Part shown: positions 12,482 through 23,700 of the stretch, one piece after another
How positions within the stretch are numbered: the first letter of the stretch is position 1
Layout of the letters: each line of letters begins with the position of its first letter
Origin: Mytilus trossulus
Lineage: Eukaryota; Mollusca; Bivalvia; Mytilida; Mytilidae
Length of the DNA: 64,000 nucleotides
Direction of reading: 5' to 3'
NCBI RefSeq assembly: GCF_036588685.1
Contig: NC_086378.1
Coordinates: 12,813,578-12,877,577, forward strand
Position numbers and translations under genes: made by a program
The notes under the pieces: generated by a model
The model's database searches: none
What the model was told of the DNA's origin: nothing
Seen by the model: the letters and a program-made list of their open reading frames with translations, nothing else

Positions 12482-13512
12482 GGCAGTGTCTGCGCGTACC
12501 CGCATGCGGGTACGAATAGTCAAATTGCTGTTCTAGGCTGCGCGTACCCACATCCGGTTTTCTAATAAAAGGCCATCGAATCGGGAATGAAACGTGAAAT
12601 ATGTAAGAAAATTATCGATAGTATAGGGATTTTAGTGTAGAACGAGTGAAGAATATGAAAAAATAATATTTTCAAATTGTATTTATTAATTAAAATTAAA
12701 TGCACAATGATGGAAAATGAAACTGTACAGTCCCTGAAAAGAAAAAAGTAAAAGAAAACTACTAAAATTAAAGCTGGAGTTTATAAACAATTAAAGAAGC
12801 AAGTTATAATATCAATTTAAACCATTTACAAAAGATTCATGTAACTAATTAAGATTTGGAACACATTTTACATATCAAATATGATTGTTTTGGCACGGAT
12901 TTCAACCCGGCTGCACATTTCAAATGTTGCCAGCCTCCGTTCACGTTTCATTAATCATTATTACTTGCTTCTTTAAATTTAAATTTTTATAAACTCATGC
13001 TTTAATTTTAGCAGTTTTATATATTTTAAAATTTTAGTTTCTGTTTAACATTTTACTTAAAGATTATTTTAAAATATCATATGGGTATATTTTTAATTTA
13101 TAAAAAAAATATTCTTTAAATTTGCATTAAAATTTTCATCTTCGCTAGCCAAGGGCAATCCCGCTGGATCGTAACCCTTGGCTAGCGAAGATGTAAAATT
13201 TTATAATAGTATTAATTTCTATCATGTTTTTCTTTTACAGGGACTGTACAGGTTCATTTTCCATCATTGTGCATTTAATTTTGCAATGATTATTATGTAT
13301 CATTATTTAATAAATACAATTTGAAAATATAATTTTTCATACTTTTCACTCGTTCTACACGATATCCCCATTTTATCGATAATTTCCGTAGATATTTCAC
13401 GTTTTATACCCGATCCAATGGCATTTTATTAGAAAACCGGATGTGGGTGGGCGCAGCCTAGAACGGCAATTTGACTATTCGTACCCGCATGCGGGTACGC
13501 GCAGACACTGCC
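12482..13512. mobile_element. 1,031-bp foldback DNA transposon with 9-bp target-site duplication
   Basis: The outer arms (about 12482-12745 and 13240-13512) are imperfect inverted repeats of roughly 260 bp starting GGCAGTGTCTGCGCG. Each carries the perfect palindrome GTACCCGCATGCGGGTAC (12496-12513 and 13481-13498). A second inverted pair is nested inside (about 12755-12810 and 12955-13020), and a third small hairpin lies at 13140-13190 (CTTCGCTAGCCAAGGG with its complement). The flanks are the direct repeat AATAATTAA at 12473-12481 and 13513-13521. A 9-bp duplication and long inverted repeats fit the Mutator superfamily best; that assignment is inference. No transposase is present, so it is non-autonomous. 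Confidence 0.88.
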
Positions 13513-13854
13513 AATAATTAATGCTTCAACAGTTCAAAACAAGCCTTCAACCTTAAAATATTCCACATGTTTTCATTATTTCAAGAATATATACAATCTA
13601 GTTATCTTAATAAGTTTATTAAACTTAAATGCACTTAATATAAAACTTTTTTTTTAAGTAAGGAGACCGATCCCAGGGCGAAACAGACTCTATTATGGGC
13701 AAACAAACTCAGGACAAACATGTTTTTTAAGGACGGACAGACCCATTTGACAGATTGAAAAAGCTTGTCTAAAACCGTGTAAGTTCTAACAATTATCTTT
13801 AATTTTTAAGGGACTTGTAATTCACTTACAGACTAATTGTTACTGTTAGGATGA

Positions 13855-14117
13855 CAGGTAATAAAATTGAGAATGGAAATGGGGAATGTGTCAAAGAGAC
13901 AACAACCCGACCAAAATAAAAAAACACAACAGCAGAAGGTCACCAACAGGTCTTCAATGTAGCGAGAAATTCCCGCACCCGAAGGCGTCCTTCAGCTGGC
14001 CCCTAAACAAATATATACTAGTTCAGTGATAATGAACGCCATACTAATTTCCAAATTGTACACAAGAAACTAAAATTTAAATAATACAAGACTAACAAAG
14101 GCCAGAGGCTCCTGACT
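13855..14117 (-). mobile_element. Solo 3' tail of the Penelope-like element
   Basis: This matches the last 260 or so bases of the element at 36004-37675 almost base for base (for example TGTCAAAGAGACAACAACCC and CACCAACAGGTCTTCAATG) and has the same 3' terminus. Homology stops at CTCCTGACTTGG, where the longer copy continues with GACAGGCGC. It lies in the TBC1D31/DERL1 intergenic space. Confidence 0.85.
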
Positions 14118-14121
14118 TGGA

Positions 14122-14336
14122 GTGTGAATAGTATTGCTCTTCTAAAAATCAGTGATGTTTACAATAACTACATGTAATATTCGAACTTCTAAAATGAAGT
14201 AGATTTTTTTATTTGACATTAGCTATTACATATTTCATACCCTGTAAATTTTGAATTTGCCTCACTAACTTATTTGCATTTCAACTTCACAAAGTGTGGA
14301 TAGTATTGCTCTTCTAAAAATCAGTGATGTTTACAA
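14122..14336 (+). repeat. 42-bp direct repeat pair
   Basis: The sequence around AGTATTGCTCTTCTAAAAA occurs at 14122-14163 and again at 14295-14336 with one mismatch, separated by 131 bp of unrelated AT-rich sequence. The first copy directly abuts the 5' end of the retroelement tail at 14117, so the duplication may be connected with that insertion. Confidence 0.7.
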
Positions 14337-14797
14337 TTTTTCGGGACCAAACATGTTTTGATTTGTAGCGCTTTGATAAAATTATAGATTTTTAAATTCA
14401 TAAAAATACGAACTCTAATGATAAATTAAATTCATCATTGCAGCGATTATAGAATCTCATCTAGCCTTCAATATAAATTTATTTAAAGTTCTAATTTTCA
14501 AATATATTGAAGATACATTTTATATTTGAAAAAGAAAATGCACGTATTTTTTCACATTAATTCGTTTTACTAAATTAATGTATGAAACATACATACTTTC
14601 GTAAACTTTTGGGTTTACGAGATTTGAACAGAGAAAAATCCCGAGCAAACCGATTAATGTTTACTTCCGGTGATAATCAACTTTTTGTGCAAAAGCCACG
14701 TCAGTTTTACACGGTTTTAAATATAAGTAAAGTTAACAGGTACCAATATCAAGACAACTGATGATCTGATTTACTGAAATTTCATTCAAGAAACAAG

Positions 14798-17700
14798 ATG
14801 TCATCGAATGATATCGGAGATTGGTATCGCAGTATTCCGAAAATAACGAAATGGTGGTTTTCAGGATCAGTTATTATACCAATAGCAGCGAAGTTGGGAC
14901 TTTTGAATCCTATGTGGTTGTTTCTACATTATGAATCCTTAATTTACAAATTTCAGGTACATTGAATCAGTAATACTTACATTTGACAAATTGTCATTAT
15001 AGTGGTTTATTTAACATACATCGTCATTAAGCACAAGGTTTTGCTAGCCACAAAACTAGGTTCAACCTACCATTTTTTCTTAAACTGTCCAGTACCAAGT
15101 CAGGAATATGGCCGTTGTTAACCTATCAATAGTTTTTTTCTATGTATTTTCCTTTATCATTTGTTTTTTGTTGTTGCACAAGCCGACAATTTGAAAAGGG
15201 GCACCAACTTTTCAATATTCTCTTTATGACATGTATGACTCAAATTGTGTAGAAAAAATTCTGGATCTTTGCATTCTTTGGTCCAACAGTAAGAAGAAGA
15301 TATTTTATTGCAAACTGATATAGTCTTCAAGATCTAATACAGCAATGAATTGACATTAATAATTCTGATTAGTTTTGCTATAAATGACATGTTTGTTTAG
15401 CAATGTTTAGTTTATCATGTTTATACAAACTATATAACTTTATAAAACACAATGAAAAGATAAATAAAACTGTCTATTCAATAAAATCGTCAAAACTAAA
15501 AATTTAAATAAGTTAAAAATAAAAAAAAAAAAAAAAAAAAAGATCCTATCACTTAAACTTTTTAGAATAATAATAAATTATCACATTTCTTACACATCAC
15601 AGTACGCCAGTCTAAAAATATGTGTCTTCAAACCTTTTTTAAAACGAGGAAGCGATTGTTCTCTCCGTAAATGAATTGGTAGGTCATTCCACAATGTAGC
15701 TCCAGCTCGGTGTACTCGTTTATTTTTTTAACTCTCAATAATAGATGAATGGCTTAGTAGACTTAAGCCTGGAGTTAGAAGCACTTTAATAAGATGACAG
15801 AAATCTTCTCGGTTTACGATAATATTGTCTTTACTTGATGTTTGATTAAACATTTCAACTGGACCGTAAACTCGGTGTTACTGTTTATTTTTACAATTTA
15901 CTTTCTCAATAATGCTTTTGTGATTAAAACTTTGATCTGCATGAATATTGTTCTTATATTATATTTATCCTTGTTTTTTTTTCAGTTTTGGAGGCCACTA
16001 ACAGCTGTTCTATTTTATCCAACAGGATTCCCATACTTGATAAATCTTTATTTCTTATATTCTTATTCTACCAGAATAGAGACAGGTATGCTAATTATTT
16101 CTATAATACCTTTCATACATGTGAATGATGTATATGTACAACCTCATGTTACAATATAAATGATTTATAAGTTAATACACAGTGCTAATAAATCATTTGT
16201 AACTTTTAAACAATTTATTTGCACTGTTTATAAAAGTTAAAAACAAATAAAATATTTCAAGTTCCAGGAGATTTGTGCACATGGTTTATGAAATTTTGAG
16301 AGAAAAAAATATGTTTAAAATTGAGATTTACACATCTGTACATGTACTTACATTTGTAATGTACATGTTCACATCTGCTAAAAGGGAAATAATTCACTTC
16401 TGATTCAATAAAGTGTATTTAACACATGGTGGCTATATAAAAGAACAGCCTGAGAGCCCAAGTTCCCTTTAAACATTTAACTGTTTTTATATGGGAGCTA
16501 ATTATTCTTCATGAATCATGATTATAGTTTGATATGTGTTTTTTAGGTATATATGATGGCAAGCCGGCAGAATATGCTTTTATGTGGCTCTTCAACTGGT
16601 TGGCACTTGTTGTATCCTTTGAAATAAATTTGGATGAATAAAAACAAAAATAGAATAAATATCAGTTAGGCAGAAAGTGATTGACAAGTAATCAAATCAT
16701 ATATATAGCAACTTCTGACATTCTTCTATATGTATAATGAGGGGTGCAAAGGAGGTATCTGCACGGAAGAACATGCAATGAAATTGCCATTTCACAATGA
16801 ATGAACAATTAAAAAATTCTTGCACTTTGATCTTTTTACCAATTTCAAGAAACATGCTATAAATGAACCTTTTTTCACGGCTGCACGTGAAATAAAAATG
16901 GCAAAACAAGTTGCAGGAAAATCACCCCTTACAACCCTCTCTAATGCTTAGATATGAAAATACAACATCCACAAATGCTCTCAAGATTCAATACCTCCTT
17001 ATCACAGTATTCCAAAAACCATATAAAAAGTAACCATGGTACGACAATACACAGACAATTTATTGCTTAGTATAGCAAATGCTCTTTCACCTCCTTATTT
17101 TCTTTCAAAATGTTCTTGTATTAATTTAAATAGAATTGACTATATAGCTAGCTATTGGCAAACGAAAATGGATCAACAAAATGAATGGTTGGGTTCTTCA
17201 CCACATGCCCTGCAGCTCAGGCTTGTAAATTGCTGTCTGGCCTGTAAAAGTCATCTCTACAGACTAAAAGGCCAACAGGATCATACTAAAATTCCTAAAA
17301 AATAAATATCATGAACCTGTACTGTACATGTAGATATTAAAGTTTATCTTGAAGACTGGGCTTGATGTAGACGTCTTAGCACTCTAAGGCCACACCAATT
17401 TAATTCCTTGTTCAATGGACCTGCCCGCACCTATTTTTTTCCAAAACGGATTTTTTTTTTCTTGCTTCCCGCATCCGGAAATGTAATCATGTCCATTTCC
17501 CGCACAGTTTTTTTGTAAATATTATATAAAGATCTCAACACTTGTTTTGAAAATCACAGTCTAGCCTTTATATAACGATTTTAAACCATCAGCACCCCAC
17601 AACACTGTAAATATCTGCGAGAATATTTGTTTCAGCATGAAACCAATTTTTTCCAAGCGGCAGTGCTCCGATATAAATATATAAGCGCGGAAATACCAGT

Positions 17701-20700
17701 ACAGAACAAAACTTTGGTTTCTTTCCCCCTAACTTATATTCCCTATACAAAAATGTTCGTTGTTAAAATAAAGTACAAAGAACTTCTGAAGGATTTGCAA
17801 TTAACTGCAATTATAATGTAAAGCGACGGTCATACCTGCTGCAGGTTAGTGCACCTGTCCTGGTTGATTCCGGGACCTGTCGTTCAGCAGTTATCGTTTG
17901 TTGATGTGGTTCATTGGTATTTTCCCGTTAGGAAACATAATTTAGATCGTTGGTTTTCCTGTTCGAATTGTGTACAATACTAAGTTGTGGTCCCTTATAG
18001 CTTGCTGGTTGGTCTTGATCAAAGCTCTATGTAAAAGGCCGTACTTTGACCTATGTTTGTTATTATCAGGTTGGGACCAACCCTCCCTCAGGCAAGGGCC
18101 TTGAAGGGGTCATTTTCCCATGTTTACTGTTGTAGAAAAGAAAATAGAAATACTAAGGATTTGAACAGTGCTACTATACAAAACCTTTGACAACTTAGAA
18201 TGTTTTACTCAAAAAGAGGAGAAATACATTATATTTTAAACAACTTTTCTAAAATAGAAGATGTGGTATGATTGTCAATGAGACAACTATCCACAAAAGA
18301 CCAAAATGACTCAAACATTAACAACTACAGGTCACCGTATGGCCCTTCAACGATGAGCAAAGCCCATACAGCATAGTCTGCTATAAAAGGCCCTGATAAG
18401 ACAATGTAAAACAATTAAAACGAGAAAACTAACGGCCTTAGCTATGTCCACTTATTTTGAATAATATTAAACTGTTAATGTAAATTAGTTAACATGGTTA
18501 AAGTCCAGGAATATTACAAAATTCTTGGACATGTTTTGACCATTTAATACCAAATATTATAGTTCTTTGGGAAAATATAAGCCCTTTTGTACTTGAAGTG
18601 TTTTTACAAAAAAAATATATTATAACTTATATTGGCCCCTCATAAAAGGGATATTCATAACATTAAGGGGTTGTTCTGAACCTGATTATGACTTGGAAGA
18701 AATTAAATTGGTGTGGCCAAGAAAAGAAAACTAAGTTAAAAATATTATTTTTTTAAGGAAGTGGAATATTTTGATAAGATTTCTGTTGATTTTGGGGGGT
18801 TAACAGCAGAGATTTTGTTTGAATTTTGACCAATGACATGAAGCTTTTTACATTTATGTTGATTTACATTAGAGTTTTTTCTTAACCAATAAAAACAGAT
18901 AATTGGATTAGTAGCTGAAATATATGTAAGTACAACATGTAAAAAAATCACTGTAGTATCTATACTCAAAAAGGAAAGAGTTTTGTATCGATTCATAAAA
19001 TCTTACTCATACTAAATAACTCTCTTAATTGCCTACCCATACAATTGACAAGTTGTTAGCAAGTTGAATGAATGAAATTCAAATGAATGCTGTTCTTTGA
19101 ATTTTTTGTTAATTCTTGGATTTAAATGCTGATTTAAAAATAAAAGAAGAAAGCGAATAAACATGATAAATACAAGTTATATGAATTTAACTTGATTTGA
19201 ACTAATGATGAAACAACAAAATCTGAAACCATTGATTTTATCTCCAATTCTAATATGACATGCTTCTTTCGCTTTGTGAATAAACTCATGCTCTAAATCT
19301 AATAAAATTTGTTTGCATATGTGTATATGAACTACTGCAGAATAATACATTTTATGAAATTAGCATGCATTTAATATATTTCATTTATTTAAAACACTTC
19401 TAAACTTTTAAATGAGGCACATATTGATACTTATTCATTTATTTTGACTGTAATGTGTTGCAGTTCGAAATTGACATATTTGACCTAGATATGACCATAT
19501 TGTTCATGCTGGCTATTCAAAACTCTTCCTTTTGAAAAAAAAAATATTACCTTAAAGGTAATAAATAATTATCCTAATCAGAATCGAAATAATTGATGGA
19601 AGCTATTCTTTATTGTAGTTTAAACATGGGTAGGCATTATATTCGTGTTATTTTAGCCCTCACTATAGCTCAGGCAAAAATAATCATGAATATAATGCCT
19701 ACCCATGTTAAAACTACAATAAAGTATAGCTTCCATCAATTATTTCTTAACTAAAAATGTGATACATATCATTATGAAAATGAAAGAATTATTGGAATAA
19801 ATATAAAACAAATACATCATGTACATTCATTCATTCATTCATATCTTTAATTCCTCATAAATGAGATTCAATGAACATACAATAATTAAATATAAGTAAA
19901 CGTTACAATATAATTACACACACAATTTTAGTATAAGAGCAAAATATAAGGTAAATACACAAAAGATAATATATAAATAGTCTATGCAAGCAATGTTTAA
20001 GTAAAAATGCAGTGACACATCATGTATTGACACATCTAACAACACTGTCTAAGAGATCGACTATATTCTGCTACACACTGGATAACATGTGCATGACACA
20101 GCTTGAGAAATTGATCGGATTCCTCTATGCTTGAAAAAATTGTCAGTGGTTTTCGACCGAGTAAAATTTGAAACAGGATTTCGTCGTCATACATGCTTAA
20201 TTCACAGTAAAGCTGCACTGGAAAATTGTTACTTAAAATGTCCCACCATACTTCGCACTGTTCATTAGTACTTGGGCAATTGCAGCAAGCGTGTACATAA
20301 ACATCTTTAAAATTCCTTGTACATATATCACATCTATTACTTGTTGTATTTGGTATTTCAGTTAGTAATTTGGTGATTAAAAAGAAATTGACATATTTGA
20401 CCTAGATATGACCATATTGTTCATGCTGGCTATTCAAAACTCTTCCTTTTGAAAAAAAAATTATTACCTTAAAGGTAATAAATAATTATCCTAATCAGAA
20501 TCGAAATAATTGATGGAAGCTATTCTTTATTGTAGTTTAAACATGGGTAGGCATTATATTCGTGTTATTTTAGCCCTCACTATAGCTCAGGCAAAAATAA
20601 TCACGAATATAATGCCTACCCATGTTAAAACTACAATAAAGTATAGCTTCCATCAATTATTTCTTAACTAAAAATGTGATACATATCATTATGAAAATGA

Positions 20701-23700
20701 AAGAATTATTGGAATAAATATAAAACAAATACATAATGTACATAATCAGGTCACTTTATAATTCTCTTTATTTACTATTATAGTTACTGATGGATCCTAT
20801 GGTGTTAAGTGTGTTATATGTGTGGTGCCAGTTAAATAAAGATCAGATTGTACAGTTCTGGTTTGGAACACAGTTTAAGGTGGGTAGTTTTTATACACAC
20901 ATGTATGTGTGCAGACGTAATGTTTTTTGTCAGATACATCACAAAAATACCTGGCAGTTTTTAAATTGAGCAGAATATGTTTTCAAATCTTTTAAAAGGA
21001 TCATGGATTAATTTTTTTATTTTATTTCAAAAATTAAATGAACTTCATATAGTGGTTGAATTTCAATTGCATAGCATAGTGGCTAGTGCATACAAGAAAC
21101 ATCATTACATAAACTAAATTTTTACATTAGATTTCCTGTAGATGTGAATCTAATATTCTGTAAAACCTGTCATAGTCAATGTGTACATTTAGTCACCTTG
21201 ATAGCACTTTTATCTTTTATTTTGTCTCATGTTATACGGTCAAAATATATGTTTAAAATTAAATTTGTTTGATCACTTTATATGGTGGATCTTTACATGT
21301 TGATTATTTATTAACATTGTTAGAAAATTCATATTATAATTATTGTAAAATTTTAAAACAACTATACTTATAATAACCAGTACCACATCTAAAAATACAT
21401 GTACCAAGTCAGGAATGTAATCGTTGTTATCCATTCGTTTGATGTGTTTGAGCTTTTAATTTTGCCATTTGATTAGTGACTTTCCTTTTGAATTTTCCTC
21501 AAGAGTTCAGTTTTTTTGTGAAAACTGTCAATATTTTTTTCTTTTTCAGGCCATGTATTTGCCCTGGGTTTTGTTTGCTTTCAATGCTATTATTGGAAGT
21601 GGGTATGTAGAAATTTTATACTGTAGATGTTATAAATAAACAGTTTTCTGCCATCTTTAATTATTACACTCTTTTTATTTAACATAATGCAAAACTACCA
21701 GCATGTAATATCTTGACCTAACATAAAATTATTCTTGTGGTTTTGTAGCTCATTGGAAATTGATTCCTTGTCAATTGAATACAACATCTATGTTTCACTT
21801 TATAAAAAACAATTTAATGCAAAAAAAATGTTGAATAACAGGGTCCTCACTAAGATTAGTCCGTGAGTCTATGACATAATATTCAAAATTGGTGAGTCCA
21901 AAGATGCATCAATAGCAGTTCCTGTACTCCCCTAAGATAAATTTACTTTTTTTAGGTCAATACATTATATATGTTAAATTATGTCCTAAGCACTTGTCTA
22001 GTTTGCCTATATCAGGAATGCTTAAAGTCCAATATTTGAAAGCAGTGAGAATGTATAAGAACATTTGAAACAGTCAAAGAGTTATATGACAAAAAAATAC
22101 ATAAAAGTAACCAATTCAATGGAAGGTCAAGTTTGCCTGAGACAGTTTTATACACTGTTTAATATAGTAAATTTTTAAAAATAATATTGTTAGTGAGTCA
22201 ATGAATCACTCAACATGATAGTTTATGTATATTTTTTCCAGTGGCCTAGCACAGTTACTTGGAATAGTTGTTGGACACTTGTATTTCTTCTTAATGTTTA
22301 AATATCCACAAGATTTTGGAGGAGCTACATGGTTACGAGTACCAGCCATATTGTAAGTTTGTTATCAGTAGTATGATCAAATTTATCTTAATTAAATTAA
22401 AACTTGCCATAATTTTGAATTAATGTACAAAAAAAAAGATGGCTCATCTGGTGGCAGCATACAAAACACTATCAAATGAAAAAAAAATAGATGGCTCATC
22501 TGGTGGCAGCATACAAAACACTATGAAATGAAAAAAAATTACTGTATTTAGTCATGTATAGTGCACACTTTTTTACCCAAAATATGAAGTTGGTACAATG
22601 GGTGTGGTATACATAGAGAATAATACATGGCAAAATCCGTATCATATGTCGTATCATCCCGAGACATCAATATCAGCCCGAGGGCCTTTAGGCCCGAGGG
22701 ATGATATTGGTCGAGGGTGATACAGCATGTGATACGGATTTTCCCATGTATTATACGCTTTATCATATATTTCAACAGAAGAGTTTTATATTATATGAAC
22801 TGTTTTCTGATCCATAGCACTGGGTTACCTTCAGTTCTGCTTTTGTCTTGTTTCAAAGCTTTAAAATAACTGCTCAATTATTTATACGAAGCACCTAGGT
22901 TACCTTACAATCTGTTGTTTTGAAAATATTTTGTTTATTATTGTATTATTGAGTGTTTTGTAATTTTTATAGTTGCATTTAGTGTGCCAAAAAAATTGTT
23001 GTAAAAACTTGAAGTTCGTGACGTTACATACCAAACAATGACGTCATTCAAAAAATTGACCTATTTTTAGAGAAAAAAAAAATCTTTTTTTTTTTTTTTA
23101 ATTTTTTTTATATTTTTTTTTTTTTTTTTTTTAATAGAAAAAAAATTCTTAAGCAAAAAAAACCCCTAAAAAACTGACTTAAGTTTAAAAAAAAAAAAAA
23201 AAAAAAGGTATGCGATACGGGTTTTACCATGCGATACGGGGTATGCGATACGGGTTTAGCCATGCGATACGGGGTATGCGATACAGGGTAGGTGATACAG
23301 ACTGGAAAAAAGAACCTTTATTAGATATACAAAATAGCTGTATTTTGTACTAAATATATGATAAACAACTATAGATGACTTTAGATTTAAAAAAAAAAAT
23401 ATCAACAATTTTGATTTCAGCAGATAAAATATTTGAACATGGTACAATTGCCAATTAGTCATGTATCTTACTTTCCAAAAGACATTGATTTAATTATAAG
23501 TTAATATTATGTCATTAACAGTTAGCACAACAATAGAAAAAATATCATGTGATAGTAAATTGGTCAACAGATGATTGGATTAACTTTGAATTGATTTATA
23601 ACATATGGTATTTATACTTGATAATTGTTGAAAACTGATTGATGCTCTAAAGATATCTTGTTTGGTTTAATAGTGTGATGTATTGAAGCTTTACTTTTGT

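Larger units (their letters stand above)
16612..18898 (+). other. DERL1: U12-type (minor spliceosome) intron 3 of DERL1
   Basis: The donor at 16612-16620 reads GTATCCTTT, an exact match to the U12 5' splice consensus. The acceptor side has TTTTCTTAAC at 18877-18886, close to the U12 branch consensus TTCCTTRAC, followed about 13 nt later by the AG at 18897-18898. There is no polypyrimidine tract after the branch point (CAATAAAAACAG), as expected for U12 introns. The intron leads straight into the 27-nt micro-exon, whose own donor (GTAAGT, 18926) is U2-type. Confidence 0.85.

Noticed and set aside
15519..15541. Poly(A) run as the 3' tail of the neighbouring LINE fragment
   Set aside because: The LINE fragment reads on the minus strand, so the run would be poly(T) after its 3' end; the orientation is wrong for a tail.
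19461..19492. Alternative DERL1 micro-exon after TGTTGCAG (FEIDIFDLDM)
   Set aside because: The peptide is charged and does not fit the membrane segment, the sequence is part of a duplicated non-coding block, and the 18899-18925 exon matches the family in length, phase and residues.
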